A DNA stretch of 64,000 nt from Streptomyces sp. ISL-98 (GTDB taxonomy: Bacteria > Actinomycetota > Actinomycetes > Streptomycetales > Streptomycetaceae): the NCBI RefSeq assembly GCF_018614055.1, contig NZ_JAGGPB010000035.1, forward strand, positions 62,001 to 126,000. Direction: 5' to 3'. Below the pieces are notes generated by a model. It did no database searches. It saw nothing but the letters and a program-made list of their open reading frames with translations, and had not been told where the DNA came from. Below, one piece after another: positions 55,296 through 64,000 of this stretch (positions within the stretch are counted from its first letter, which is position 1; every line of letters starts with the position of its first letter). Made by a program: the position numbers and the translations under genes.

Positions 55296-56702
55296 CTAGT
55301 TCAGGTTCTGGCAGGTGGATCGGGGTGTATAGATGCCGTGTCCCGCCCGGCCGGTGAACTTCCGGTTGTCGATGACGAGTTCACCGCGTGAGAGCACGGT
55401 CTCCACCTGCCCGGTGACGCGCTTGCCCTCGTAGGCCGAGTAGTCGACGTTCATGTGGTGGGTTTCGGCGGAGATGGTCTGCTCGGCGTGCGGGTCGTAG
55501 ATGACGACATCGGCGTCGGCGCCCGGCGCGATCGTTCCCTTCTTCGGATAGAGGCCGAACATGCGGGCCGGGGCCGCGCAGGCGATCTCGATCCAGCGCC
55601 GGCGCGTGATGTGCCCGTCGACGACGGCCTGGTGGAGGAGGTCCATGCGGTTCTCCACGCCCGGCAGCCCGTTCGGGATCTTCGAGAAGTCGCCGCGGCC
55701 CAGCTCCTTCTGCCCGGAGAAGCAGAAGGGGCAGTGGTCCGTCGACACGACCTGAAGGTCATTGGTCCGCAGGCCACGCCACAGCGCCGCCTGGTGCTCG
55801 CGCGGCCGAAGTGGCGTACTGCAGACGTACTTGGCGCCCTCGAAGCCGGGCTCGGCGAGGTTGTCGGTGGAGAGGAAGAGGTACTGCGGGCAGGTCTCGC
55901 CGAAGACGTTGAGGCCCTTGTCGCGGGCGGCGGCGATCTCGGCGACCGCCTCCTCGGCCGATACGTGCACGACGTACAGCGGGGCGTCGGCGACGCGCGC
56001 GAGCTGGATGGCCCGGTGGGTCGCCTCGGCCTCCAGGAGGACCTTGCGCACTTCCCCGTGGTAGCGGGGATCGGTCCTGCCCTCGGCGAGAGCCTGTTCT
56101 ACGAGTACGTCGATGGCGATGCCGTTCTCGGCATGCATCATGATCAGGCCGCCGTTGCGGGAGGACTGCTGCATGGCGCGCAGGATCTTGCCGTCGTCGC
56201 TGTAGAAAACGCCGGGGTACGCCATGAACAGCTTGAAGGAGGTGATCCCCTCGGCCACCAGCAGGTCCATCTCCTTGAGCGACGACTCGTTGACGTCGGA
56301 GAGGATCATGTGGAAGGCGTAGTCGACGGCGCACTTGCCGTCGGCCTTCGCGTACCAGGCGTCGAGCCCTTCGCGCAGGGCGCGTCCGACGGACTGGACC
56401 GCGAAGTCGACGATGGTGGTGGTGCCGCCCCAGGCGGCCGCCCGGGTGCCCGTCTCGAAGGTGTCGGAGGCGGCGGTGCCGCCGAAGGGCAGCTCCATGT
56501 GGGTGTGTGCGTCGACGCCGCCCGGGATGACGTACTTCCCTGTGGCGTCGATCGTACGGTCCGCCGTCCAGGCATCGGCCGCGCTGGAGGCGTGTGCGGC
56601 GAGGGCGGCGATCCGGCCGTCCTCGATCAGTACGTCCGCGTGGATCTCGTCGGTCGCGGTGACGACGAGTCCGCCGCGGATCAGGGTGCGGGGATGGGTC
56701 AT
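55296..56702 (-). CDS. Dihydropyrimidinase (D-hydantoinase)
   Basis: A 468-residue cyclic amidohydrolase that opens dihydrouracil or hydantoins. Metal ligands are in GGVDAHTHMELPFGG; the carboxylated Lys is in SFKLFMAYPG (near residue 150); further His ligands are in YVVHVSAEEA and the Asp in VSTDHCPF. Full family length. ATG 56702. It is the third gene of the operon, between the aminotransferase and the LLM oxidoreductase. Confidence 0.94.
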   Translation of the reverse strand: MTHPRTLIRGGLVVTATDEIHADVLIEDGRIAALAAHASSAADAWTADRTIDATGKYVIPGGVDAHTHMELPFGGTAASDTFETGTRAAAWGGTTTIVDFAVQSVGRALREGLDAWYAKADGKCAVDYAFHMILSDVNESSLKEMDLLVAEGITSFKLFMAYPGVFYSDDGKILRAMQQSSRNGGLIMMHAENGIAIDVLVEQALAEGRTDPRYHGEVRKVLLEAEATHRAIQLARVADAPLYVVHVSAEEAVAEIAAARDKGLNVFGETCPQYLFLSTDNLAEPGFEGAKYVCSTPLRPREHQAALWRGLRTNDLQVVSTDHCPFCFSGQKELGRGDFSKIPNGLPGVENRMDLLHQAVVDGHITRRRWIEIACAAPARMFGLYPKKGTIAPGADADVVIYDPHAEQTISAETHHMNVDYSAYEGKRVTGQVETVLSRGELVIDNRKFTGRAGHGIYTPRSTCQNLN

Positions 56703-56736
56703 GCGGTGCGCTCCCTCCGGGTCGTACGTGCGCCGA

Positions 56737-58047
56737 CTACACGGTGTGCAGGGCGTGTTCGAGGATGGACGCGCCCTCTTCCGCCTCCGCCACGGTGAGC
56801 GACAGGGGCGGGGCGATGCGCAGTACGGCGGTGTTGTGGCCGCCGCCCTTGCCGATCAGCAGGCCGCCTTCGCGGGCCGCTTCGAGTACGGCAGCGGCCT
56901 TGTCCGGCGCTGCTTCATCGGTGCCGGGCTTGACCAGTTCGATGCCGGCCATCAGTCCGCGGCCGCGCACTTCGCGTACGGACGGCACGCTCGCGGTGAT
57001 GGCGCGCAGCCGTTCCAGGAGCAGTCCGCCGACGCGCCGGGCGTTGCCCTGGAGGTCGTGCTCCAGCAGGTACGCGAGGTTGGCGACACCCGCCGCCATC
57101 GTCACGGGGCTGCCGCCGAAGGTCGAAATGGAGTTGGCATCCAGGCAGTTCATGACATCGGCGCGGGCGACGACACCGCCGATGGACATGCCGTTGCCGA
57201 TGCCCTTCGCGAAGGTGAGGATGTCGGGCGGGCCGTTCTCGGCGTGCGCCTGCCAGCCCCAGAAGTGGTCGCCCGTACGCCCCCAGCCGGTCTGCACCTC
57301 GTCGGAGATCCACAGGATGCCGTGCCGGTCGAGGACCTCGCGGAACGCGGCGTACAGGCCGTCGGGCGGTGAAGTGAACCCACCGACGCCCTGCACGGGT
57401 TCGGCGATGAGCGCCGCGATGCGCCCGCCGGTCTGGCCGAGGAGGTCTTCGAGGTCGGCGACGCACGCCTCGATGAACTGCGCGTCGGACAGCTGCGCGT
57501 AGGGGCCGCGGCTGCGGACGCCCCCGTGGACGTACAGCGTTTGGAGCGGGGACAGGCTGGTCGGTGACCAGCTGCGGTTGCCGGTGATGGAGACGGCGGA
57601 GAAGGACCGGCCGTGGTAGCTGTTGCGCATCGCCAGGATCTGGTTGGAGCTGCGGTACGACGTGGCGAGCAGCAGGGCCGTGTCGTTGGCCTCGGTGCCG
57701 GACGTGGTGAAGAAGACCCGGGCGTCGGGGATGCCGGAGAGGGTCGCGATGCGCTCGGCGAGCTCGACCATGGGGCGGTTGAGGTAGAGCGTCGAGGAGT
57801 GGATGATGCGGCCGGCCTGCTCGCTGACGGCCTTGGTGACCTCGGGGAGGGCGTGGGCGGTCATGGTGGTGAGGATGCCGCCGAAGAAGTCGAGGTACTT
57901 CTTTCCGTCGGCGTCCCAGACGTGGCGGCCTTCGCCGTCCGTGATCTCGATCGGCCGGCGGTAGTAGAGGCTCACCCAGTCGGGGATTACGGCTTTGTGG
58001 CGGTCGTGGAGGCTCGGGCGGGCATCGGGCGGGGGAAGAGGTGTCAC
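56737..58047 (-). CDS. Class III aminotransferase (beta-alanine-type)
   Basis: A 436-residue PLP enzyme of the AGXT2/ornithine-omega-aminotransferase class. YHGRSFSAVSITGNRSW, the cofactor Asp in W-I-S-D-E-V-Q-T-G-W-G-R-T-G and the Schiff-base Lys in LTFAKGIGNGMSIGG are clear. In this operon it should convert beta-alanine or 3-aminoisobutyrate to the semialdehyde. The GTG at 58047 overlaps the upstream stop as GTGA and replaces a longer open frame that begins within the nitrilase gene. Confidence 0.9.
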   Translation of the reverse strand: MTPLPPPDARPSLHDRHKAVIPDWVSLYYRRPIEITDGEGRHVWDADGKKYLDFFGGILTTMTAHALPEVTKAVSEQAGRIIHSSTLYLNRPMVELAERIATLSGIPDARVFFTTSGTEANDTALLLATSYRSSNQILAMRNSYHGRSFSAVSITGNRSWSPTSLSPLQTLYVHGGVRSRGPYAQLSDAQFIEACVADLEDLLGQTGGRIAALIAEPVQGVGGFTSPPDGLYAAFREVLDRHGILWISDEVQTGWGRTGDHFWGWQAHAENGPPDILTFAKGIGNGMSIGGVVARADVMNCLDANSISTFGGSPVTMAAGVANLAYLLEHDLQGNARRVGGLLLERLRAITASVPSVREVRGRGLMAGIELVKPGTDEAAPDKAAAVLEAAREGGLLIGKGGGHNTAVLRIAPPLSLTVAEAEEGASILEHALHTV

Positions 58048-58886
58048 GGCTGCACCAGTCCTTCGTACGCGTCGGGGCGGCGGTCGCGGTAGAACGCCCA
58101 CTGTTGGCGTACTTCCTCAATGAGGTCGAAGTCCAGGTCGCGTACGACCAGTTCCTCGGCCTTGTCGCTCGCGGTCTCGCCGACGAACTGGCCGCGCGGG
58201 TCGACGAAGTAGCTGGTGCCGTAGAAGTCGTTGTCGCCGTACTCCTCCTCGCCGACCCGGTTGATGGCGGCGACGAAGTACTCGTTGGCTACGGCGGCGG
58301 CGGGCTGTTCCAGCTGCCAGAGGTGGGCGGACAGGCCGCGGGATGTGGCGGAGGGGTTGTAGACAATCTCGGCGCCGTTCAGGCCGAGTTGGCGCCAGCC
58401 TTCCGGGAAGTGACGGTCGTAGCAGATGTAGACGCCGACCTTGCCGACTGCCGTGTCGAAGACGGGCCAGCCCAGATTGCCGGGCTTGAAGTAGTACTTC
58501 TCCCAGAAGCCCTTGACCTGGGGGATGTGGTGCTTGCGGTACTTGCCGAGGTAGCTGCCGTCGGCGTCGATCACGGCGGCGGTGTTGAAGTAGAAACCGG
58601 ACTGCTCGCGCTCGAAGACGGGGACGACGATGACCATGCCGGTCTCGCGGGCGAGGTCCTGCATGCGGCGGACGGTCGGGCCTTCGGGGACGGATTCCGC
58701 CCACCGGTAGTGCTCGGGCTCCTGCACCTGGCAGAAGTACGGGGCGTTGAAGACTTCCTGGAACCCTATGATCTTCGCGCCGTCGCGGGCCGCCGCTCGG
58801 GCGTACTCCTCATGCTTGGCGATCATGGATTCGGTGTCGCCTGTCCAGGTTGCCTGGACGAGTGCGGCGCGTACGACTTTGGCCAT
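58044..58886 (-). CDS. Nitrilase-superfamily beta-ureidopropionase
   Basis: A 280-residue carbon-nitrogen hydrolase cleaving N-carbamoyl-beta-alanine to beta-alanine, CO2 and ammonia. The Glu-Lys-Cys triad is in GFQEVFNAPYF, GKYRKHHIPQ and YICYDRHFPEGW. It is first in the pyrimidine operon and coupled to the aminotransferase by a GTGA overlap. ATG 58886 follows GAAGGAGACAAGTC. The 179 bases upstream hold the operon promoter; I see no clear operator. Confidence 0.92.
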   Translation of the reverse strand: MAKVVRAALVQATWTGDTESMIAKHEEYARAAARDGAKIIGFQEVFNAPYFCQVQEPEHYRWAESVPEGPTVRRMQDLARETGMVIVVPVFEREQSGFYFNTAAVIDADGSYLGKYRKHHIPQVKGFWEKYYFKPGNLGWPVFDTAVGKVGVYICYDRHFPEGWRQLGLNGAEIVYNPSATSRGLSAHLWQLEQPAAAVANEYFVAAINRVGEEEYGDNDFYGTSYFVDPRGQFVGETASDKAEELVVRDLDFDLIEEVRQQWAFYRDRRPDAYEGLVQP

Positions 58887-59065
58887 GACTTGTCTCCTTC
58901 AACGGGACGTCAGAGACCTTCTACGCCCGTAGATTCGGGACGTAGAGGGATGAACGTAAGCCCCGGCGGGGAGTGGGGCAAGACCATCGTCGTCAACCCG
59001 CAGAGTCGATCATGTTTCGCACCCGAGGGGGTGACAGCCGAGGGTCAACAGAGTTCACGCCCGGC

Positions 59066-60544
59066 TCACGGGGCGGCGCCGGCCACGCGCAGGGCGTGGA
59101 CCACGTCCCAGTACCGCCCCTGCGACACCTGCCGCGCGGCGTCGAGAAGCAGCGGCGCCAGCCGGGGCGGATCGTTCTGCGCGACCCGGGCGGCGTCCTC
59201 GGGCGTACGCACGCGTACGAACGCGTCGACCAGGGCCCGCACTTCGCGCTCCCGGCCGACGTCGACCAGGGCCAGCAGGCCGGCCGCGATCTCGGGGGCG
59301 GGGCGTGCGACGCCCTGCCGGAGCAGTTGCCTGCCGTCCTCGCCGAGCCCGGCGCCGTGCAGTGCGCCGGACACGGCGGCGACCCGGTCCACCGGCAGCG
59401 AGGCCAGCTCCCAGAGGAGGGTGGCCCAGTCGGCGCCGAGCCCCGCCCGGTGCAGGGCCCCGGCCAGCATCGGCAGCCGCCCCGCGGGCCAGGCGGCGGC
59501 CTCGCAGAGGAGCACGTGCGCTTCGCCGGTACGGCCCTGGGCACGCAGTTGTACGAGCGCGGCGACCGCGCCGGTGACGGCACGCCCGTCCTCGACCAGG
59601 TGGGCGGCCTCGGCCACGACGGGCGGCGGCGCGGCGGTCTTCTCCTCCACGCCGGCGTAGCGGGCGCCGCGGGGCGTGGCGACGTCACTCGTGGGTAGCG
59701 TGACGGCGCTCCCGCCGGCGTCGGCGTCGAGCCCGGCGTAACGGGCGCCGCGGGGCCGCCGCTTGGGGGTCCGCCGGGGCTTTTCCCCACCCCGCCCCTT
59801 CCCGAAGTCCTCAAGCGCCGGAGGGGCTGAATTCAGCCCCTGGGGGTCCCCCCGGACGAAGTCTGGGGGAGCTTGAGGAGCGAGGTCTGGGGCGGAGCCC
59901 CCACGTGGCGGCAGCCGCAAAGTGTCACCGCGGGAAGGAGCGGGGTGGGGAAGGAAAGGCTCTTCGTCGGCCTCGGGGGCCTCCGCGCGGAACCAGGAGT
60001 CCGGAGCCGGGGGGCGCGCAGGCCTGGACGGTGAGGGCAGAGTCTCCAGGGCCTCCAGGCGCGCACCGAGCTCCCCGCAACGGGCCGTCGCGCGTTCGTG
60101 GTCGTCCCGCGCCCAGGCGAGTTCGAGCCCGAGCCCCTCCGCCTCCGCACCGTCGGCCACCCCCCGCAGCCGCTGCGTCAGCTCCCGTTCGCGCTGGGCG
60201 GCGTACGCCCGCTCGCGTCGCATCGCCCCGAGCCGCTCCACCAGCCCCTCACGAGCGCCCGGACGCCGGTCGTGCGCGGCGGCCGCAGCCGTGTGCAGGG
60301 CTCGCGCCCGTACAGTCTCGTGCTCGGCGGCCTCGGTCCCGTGCTGGGCGGCCAGATCGTGAAGCAGGGCTTCCAGTACGTCCCAGGGCGGGAGTTCGGC
60401 GCCGTCGAGGCAGGCCCGCATACCGTCCGGGTCGCGCTGCCAGAAGACCGCGCACCAGCCTTCACCCTTGTCGAGCAGCGCCGTGAGGTCACGGAGGTAG
60501 CGTACGAACGCCCCGGCTTCTACCGGGAGTTGGCCCACCGTCAT
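59066..60544 (-). CDS. Coiled-coil protein of unknown function with a repeat-derived insert
   Basis: A 492-residue protein of a Streptomyces family sometimes mislabelled as tegument-like. The N-terminal domain (about 1-60, GQLPVEAGAFVRYLRDLTALL) is followed by a coiled coil (about 65-175, RRERAYAAQRERELTQRL) and a disordered Pro-rich middle. The C-terminal helical-repeat domain covers about 310-490. Residues about 212-254 (around PPDFVRGDPQGLNSAPP) are the translation of a dispersed intergenic repeat. RGARYAG occurs twice after it. ATG 60544 has AGGGG upstream; GTG 60559 is an alternative. No enzyme motif seen. Confidence 0.72.
   Translation of the reverse strand: MTVGQLPVEAGAFVRYLRDLTALLDKGEGWCAVFWQRDPDGMRACLDGAELPPWDVLEALLHDLAAQHGTEAAEHETVRARALHTAAAAAHDRRPGAREGLVERLGAMRRERAYAAQRERELTQRLRGVADGAEAEGLGLELAWARDDHERATARCGELGARLEALETLPSPSRPARPPAPDSWFRAEAPEADEEPFLPHPAPSRGDTLRLPPRGGSAPDLAPQAPPDFVRGDPQGLNSAPPALEDFGKGRGGEKPRRTPKRRPRGARYAGLDADAGGSAVTLPTSDVATPRGARYAGVEEKTAAPPPVVAEAAHLVEDGRAVTGAVAALVQLRAQGRTGEAHVLLCEAAAWPAGRLPMLAGALHRAGLGADWATLLWELASLPVDRVAAVSGALHGAGLGEDGRQLLRQGVARPAPEIAAGLLALVDVGREREVRALVDAFVRVRTPEDAARVAQNDPPRLAPLLLDAARQVSQGRYWDVVHALRVAGAAP
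59781..59910. repeat. Dispersed repeat, copy B, inside a coding sequence
   Basis: It shares CCCGCCCCTTCCCGAA (59791-59806) with copy A at 31585-31600, and the TGGGGGTCC...GGGGGAG block (59841-59871 versus 31633-31662, one C longer here). It also has a perfect palindrome, GGGGCTGAATTCAGCCCC (59823-59840). It keeps the host frame open on the minus strand, so it reads as protein instead of stopping it. Confidence 0.8.
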
Positions 60545-60686
60545 AGTCGCCCCTGCCACATTGCCGCCGCCGACTTGGGACCAGCCGGTCCGCAGGCATT
60601 CGACCGCAGTTGTGTTACGGCGCTGCTACGCGCAGTTTTCACGGGGACCTCGAACGGCTCAATTCTTCGGACCGGACGGTCGGATT

Positions 60687-61082
60687 TCAGACACTGACCG
60701 CGATGGCGGTGTGCGGGCGCTTTCCGAGACGGACGATCGTGGCGGGCACATCGGTGAGCCAGAACTGCCAGGTGTACTTGCGAGCAAGGAGCTTGCGCGC
60801 CTTGCGCAGGCCGTCCGCGTCCAGCAGCCGTGCGGTGCCCTCCACGGACGGCGCGTCCTCCTTGACCCGGCCGCGCACGTCGCAGACCGTCACGACGACC
60901 CGGCTGTTGTTGCGGATGCGCTTGACCTTCCAGGAGTCGGATTTGGTCCATACGTAGAGCTCGGCGCCGTCGGTGGCGACCCACACCGGTGTGGCGACCC
61001 CGGTGCCGTCCTTGCGGAACGTGGTCAGGCTGATGTACGGGCTGCGGCCGAACAGTTCGATCCGGTCCTGGTCAAGTGTCAT
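60687..61082 (-). CDS. PPOX-class F420-dependent oxidoreductase
   Basis: A 131-residue split-barrel flavin/F420-binding protein. ISLTTFRKDGTGVATPVWVATDG, WTKSDSWKVKRIRNNSRVVV and the C-terminal RKYTWQFWL are typical of the mycobacterial F420-binding PPOX family. It probably uses reduced F420 on small electrophiles or precursors; the substrate is unknown. ATG 61082. Monocistronic. Confidence 0.87.
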   Translation of the reverse strand: MTLDQDRIELFGRSPYISLTTFRKDGTGVATPVWVATDGAELYVWTKSDSWKVKRIRNNSRVVVTVCDVRGRVKEDAPSVEGTARLLDADGLRKARKLLARKYTWQFWLTDVPATIVRLGKRPHTAIAVSV

Positions 61083-61127
61083 GCCCGCGAGACTACGTCG
61101 TGAGGCACATGCACCTCACGCCTGAGA

Positions 61128-61148
61128 AGGAAAAGCCCCGCCAGGGCT
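61128..61148 (-). terminator. Terminator at the end of the gamma-glutamyltransferase gene
   Basis: Read on the minus strand, AGCCC-TGGCG-GGGCT is followed by TTTTCCTTC. The stem overlaps the stop codon at 61147-61149. Confidence 0.6.
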
Positions 61149-62967
61149 ACGGCGTGCCCGCCGGTCGCACCACCATCGCCGAGCCGCCGCCCCTGCGTAC
61201 CTTCTCCGCCGCCGCGACCCACCGCCCGTCCGGCAGCCGCTGCACGCCCGTCGCCGCCCCGATCTCCGGGTTCCTCTTGAAGGCGTGGCCGATCGCTTCG
61301 AGTTCCGCCTGCAACGGGCTGTTCCACAGGCCAGGTTCGAGCTCCGTCAGCGCCGCGTTCCGCTGACTCGCCCGCGGCGCCGCGATCGCATCGACCAGCG
61401 GCAGCCCCCGGTCGAGGTGACCCGTCAGGGTCTGGAGCACCGTCGTGATGATGGTCGCGCCGCCCGGCGAGCCGAGCGCGAGCAGCGGGCGGCCGTTCTC
61501 CAGCACGATCGTCGGGGACATCGAGGACCTCGGGCGCTTCCCGGGACCGGGAAGGTTCGGGTCGTGGACCGCCGGGGCGGCCGGCGCGAAGGAGAAGTCC
61601 GTCAGCTCGTTGTTGAGGATGAAGCCCCGGCCCGGCACCGTGATGCCGCTGCCACCGGTTGACTCGATCGTCAGCGTGTACGCCACGACGTTGCCCCACT
61701 TGTCGGCCGCCGTCAGGTGCGTCGTGTTCTCGCCCTCGTACGTCGTGGGGGCGGCAGGGCCGCCGGTGGAGCACGACGCGGGCTTTCGCGGGTCGCCCGG
61801 CGCGAGCGGGGCTTTCAGCACCGCGTCGTCCTTGATGAGGCACTCCCGCGAGTCGGCGAACCGCTGCGACAGCAGGCCCTTCACGGGCACGTCCTCGAAG
61901 GCCGGGTCGCCGACCCACCGCCCCCGGTCCGCGAACGCGATCCGGCTCGCCTCGATGTAGCGGTGCAGGTACTCCGCCTCGGACGCGGCCTCGACCGAAA
62001 GGTCGCTCCGCTCAAGGATGTTGAGTGCCTCGCCCACGCTCGTACCGCCCGAGGAGGACGGCGCCATGCCGTACACGTCGAGTCCCCGGTAGGAGACCTT
62101 CGTCGGGGCCTGGCGCAGTGTGCGGTACTTCCTGAGGTCCTTCGCCGTCAGATCGCCGGATCTCACCACCCTGGTCGCCCCGGGATCCACCGGCGGCTTG
62201 CGCACCGTACGGACGATGTCGCGGGCGATGTCGCCGCGGTACATCTCGCCGACGCCGCTGCGGCCCAGTTTCGCGTACGTACGCGCGAGATCGGGGTTCT
62301 TGATGGTGGACCCCACCACCGGCAGCTTTCCGCCCGGCAGGAACAGCTCGGCCGTGTCCGGGAAGTCCCTGAACCGTGCCTCGTTGGCCTCGGTCTGCGA
62401 GCGGAAGGTGGCGTCGACGGTGAAGCCGTCCCGCGCGAGCTTCTCGGCCGGTTCGAGCAGGGTGCGCAGCGGCTTGCTGCCCCATTCGTCGAGGACCGTG
62501 TCCCAGGTGGCCGGGGTGCCGGGCGTGCCGACTCCGCGGCCGCTCGTCATGGCCTGGTCGAACGGGACCGGCTTGCCGTTCTCCAGGAAGAGCGACTCGT
62601 CGGCGCTCAGCGGCGCGGTCTCGCGCCCGTCGACCGTGCGTACGGTACGGGCCTTGGCGTCGTAATAGACGAAGTAGCCGCCACCGCCGATGCCCGCCGA
62701 GTACGGCTCGGTGACGCCGAGCGCCGCCGCCGTGGCGACCGCCGCGTCGACCGCGTTGCCGCCGCGCTTCAGCACCTCGATCCCGGCGGCCGAGGCGTCG
62801 GCGTCGACGCTGGCGACCGCTCCCCCGTAGCCGACGGCGACCGGTGTTTTGACCGGTGGCGGCGGGGATGTCGAGGGGGCGGTGGCGGGCGTGGCGGTGG
62901 CGCTTACCGAGACCACTGCTGCCGTAACAGCCCAGAACGACAGAATCCGTACCGTGGAGCGGCGCAT
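61147..62967 (-). CDS. ggt: Gamma-glutamyltransferase, secreted
   Basis: A 606-residue exported N-terminal-nucleophile enzyme that transfers or hydrolyses gamma-glutamyl groups of glutathione and similar peptides. The signal peptide (about 1-28) ends near TATPATA. The proenzyme splits before the catalytic Thr in E-N-T-T-H-L-T-A. The large subunit has GGNAVDAAVATAAALGVTEPYSAGIGGGG, and the small subunit DFSFAP and SSMSPTIVLENGRP. Full length for the family. ATG 62967. Confidence 0.93.
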   Translation of the reverse strand: MRRSTVRILSFWAVTAAVVSVSATATPATAPSTSPPPPVKTPVAVGYGGAVASVDADASAAGIEVLKRGGNAVDAAVATAAALGVTEPYSAGIGGGGYFVYYDAKARTVRTVDGRETAPLSADESLFLENGKPVPFDQAMTSGRGVGTPGTPATWDTVLDEWGSKPLRTLLEPAEKLARDGFTVDATFRSQTEANEARFRDFPDTAELFLPGGKLPVVGSTIKNPDLARTYAKLGRSGVGEMYRGDIARDIVRTVRKPPVDPGATRVVRSGDLTAKDLRKYRTLRQAPTKVSYRGLDVYGMAPSSSGGTSVGEALNILERSDLSVEAASEAEYLHRYIEASRIAFADRGRWVGDPAFEDVPVKGLLSQRFADSRECLIKDDAVLKAPLAPGDPRKPASCSTGGPAAPTTYEGENTTHLTAADKWGNVVAYTLTIESTGGSGITVPGRGFILNNELTDFSFAPAAPAVHDPNLPGPGKRPRSSMSPTIVLENGRPLLALGSPGGATIITTVLQTLTGHLDRGLPLVDAIAAPRASQRNAALTELEPGLWNSPLQAELEAIGHAFKRNPEIGAATGVQRLPDGRWVAAAEKVRRGGGSAMVVRPAGTP

Positions 62968-63070
62968 CCGTACCTCCAGTCAACACGTGTCCGGGCAGCG
63001 TAACTTCACATGCCCCGCCCGTCAGGACCGCCTCGAACACCGGTGCGCCGGGCCGCTACCATGCCGCCCC

Positions 63071-63820
63071 ATGACTGACGACCTACGCAACATCGTGCTG
63101 GGCGTGATCGCGGCCGGGATCAGCGCTTCTCTCGGCTGGCTCGCCCGTACGTACCTGTGGCGGCGCAAGCTGCGCCGAAAGCAGGTCTTCCTCGGGCTGC
63201 CCACGAACTCCGAGTCGCTGCTCGTGGTGAACCGCGAGCCGGGCGGCAGCGACAGCGCGGTGCACCGTTACGACGTCTTCGCGCTCCTCGAACTCTCGGC
63301 CCTCATCAAGGACTGCGGGGCGCACGCCCAGATCCTCTCGCACGACGTCGCGCAGCAGGGCTTCGGCGAGCGCACGGAGTACTGCGTGGGCGGTCCGGGC
63401 TCAAATCGCCGGATGACCGCCCACCTGCACTCCCTGCTCCCCGGCGTCCGGATCAATACGGACGCCGAACCGGGCCCCGACCGCGCCGCCTTCCAGATCG
63501 GCAGCGAGCGCTACCGGCTCGAGCCGGGCGTCGCGGAGTACGTCCTGCTCGCGCGCCTGACCGTCGGCCAGGACGCCAGACCGGTGTTCCTCTTCTGCGG
63601 CCAGCGCGCGATCACCAACCAGGCGGCGACCCGCTATCTGGCCCGTAACCACGAGCGGCTGGCCCGCAAGCACGGCAGCAACGGCTCCTTCTGCCTGCTG
63701 CTGAAGGTCGTCAACTCGCAGGCGTACGGGCCGGACGTGGTGGAGGAGATCGCCGACGTGACCCGGGCGGCACAGTCCCCGCTGCCCGCGCCGCGCACTT
63801 CGCACCGGGCGACGACATAG
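63071..63820 (+). CDS. Membrane-anchored protein of unknown function
   Basis: A 249-residue protein with one N-terminal membrane segment (about 6-27, IVLGVIAAGISASLGWLA) followed by the basic WRRKLRRKQ, so the rest is probably cytoplasmic. The soluble part has a central YDVFALLELSALIKDCGAH and a YVLLARLT...PVFLFCGQRAITNQAATRYLA stretch. I do not recognise the family; Streptomyces homologues are annotated as secreted or hypothetical. The gene is divergent from ggt with 103 bases between the starts. Confidence 0.7.
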   Translation: MTDDLRNIVLGVIAAGISASLGWLARTYLWRRKLRRKQVFLGLPTNSESLLVVNREPGGSDSAVHRYDVFALLELSALIKDCGAHAQILSHDVAQQGFGERTEYCVGGPGSNRRMTAHLHSLLPGVRINTDAEPGPDRAAFQIGSERYRLEPGVAEYVLLARLTVGQDARPVFLFCGQRAITNQAATRYLARNHERLARKHGSNGSFCLLLKVVNSQAYGPDVVEEIADVTRAAQSPLPAPRTSHRATT

Positions 63821-63826
63821 GTCCTC

Positions 63827-64000
63827 CTCAGCCGATGAGGGTCTTCTTGGACCGCACCACGCAGAATTCGTTCCCTTCGGGATCCGCGAGTACGGTCCAT
63901 GACTCGTCGCCCGTCTGCCCGACGTCGACCCTGCGCGCGCCCAGCGCGATGATGCGCTCGATCTCGGTGTCCCGGTCGTCCGGATCGGACGTCAGGTCGA
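63827..64000 (-). CDS. VOC/glyoxalase-fold protein, C-terminal end only
   Basis: The last 57 codons of a VOC-superfamily protein; the start lies beyond the window. The visible end reads EIERIIALGARRVDVGQTGDESWTVLADPEGNEFCVV, with the DPEGNEF(C/D) metal-side motif usual in small Streptomyces VOC proteins. It is convergent with the membrane-anchored gene, with six bases between the stops. Confidence 0.82.

Overview
The window is chromosomal DNA from a Streptomyces or close relative. The evidence is very high GC with G/C-biased third codon positions, frequent GTG starts, ATGA/GTGA start-stop overlaps, a crotonyl-CoA carboxylase/reductase (ethylmalonyl-CoA) locus, F420-type oxidoreductases, a SpoIIE/RsbW-type phosphatase and a rare TTA codon in one gene. 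There are about 54 protein genes, including one pseudogene and two cut by the window ends. I saw no rRNA, tRNA or CRISPR array.

Layout. 1-3.1 kb: the end of an M55 peptidase, then a divergent arsenic pair (ArsO-like flavoprotein and ArsR with repeated operator boxes) and a methyltransferase. 3.2-10 kb: a PAS-GAF-SpoIIE-kinase signalling protein, a 14-TM MFS exporter fused to three beta-sandwich domains, an SRPBCC protein and a radical SAM gene behind an SOS box. 10-14 kb: a secreted S33 peptidase, a divergent TetR/SRPBCC pair, a GNAT pseudogene broken by a small element with terminal inverted repeats, and a HEAT-repeat protein. 14.3-25.2 kb: an ethylmalonyl-CoA gene set (tandem 3-hydroxybutyryl-CoA dehydrogenase, TetR, ccr, ecm, a malyl-CoA-type lyase, a MaoC hydratase, an acyl-CoA dehydrogenase), followed by psd-pssA for phosphatidylethanolamine synthesis. 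25.3-31.5 kb: a five-gene branched-chain amino acid type ABC importer facing a PucR-type regulator across an 18-bp palindrome. 31.5-40.5 kb: glycerate kinase, an ADP-ribosylglycohydrolase, a secreted protein, alkylation repair (ada-alkA fusion and ogt) with a macrodomain, a phytoene-desaturase-like enzyme and an inositol-phosphatase-family enzyme.

40.7-50.7 kb is the most unusual part. A P450-fold protein without the haem-ligand loop meets, tail to tail, a translationally coupled four-gene operon: an alpha/beta hydrolase, a caspase-like protease with a VMAP-like C-terminus, a MoxR AAA+ ATPase, and a 1048-residue protein combining an N-terminal vWA-like region with an FxsC-type TIR domain. This fits the predicted vWA-MoxR-VMAP class of NTP-dependent conflict (suicide or defence) systems. 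The caspase gene holds the only TTA codon I found, so its translation should depend on bldA. A NarL-type two-component pair lies directly upstream on the same strand.

50.9-64 kb: an AhpD-like protein, a serine-rich secreted protein and a reductive pyrimidine catabolism operon (beta-ureidopropionase, aminotransferase, dihydropyrimidinase, F420-type LLM oxidoreductase, NCS1 permease). Then follow a coiled-coil protein whose coding sequence has absorbed a dispersed repeat, an F420 PPOX protein, gamma-glutamyltransferase, a membrane-anchored unknown, and a VOC protein cut by the window end.
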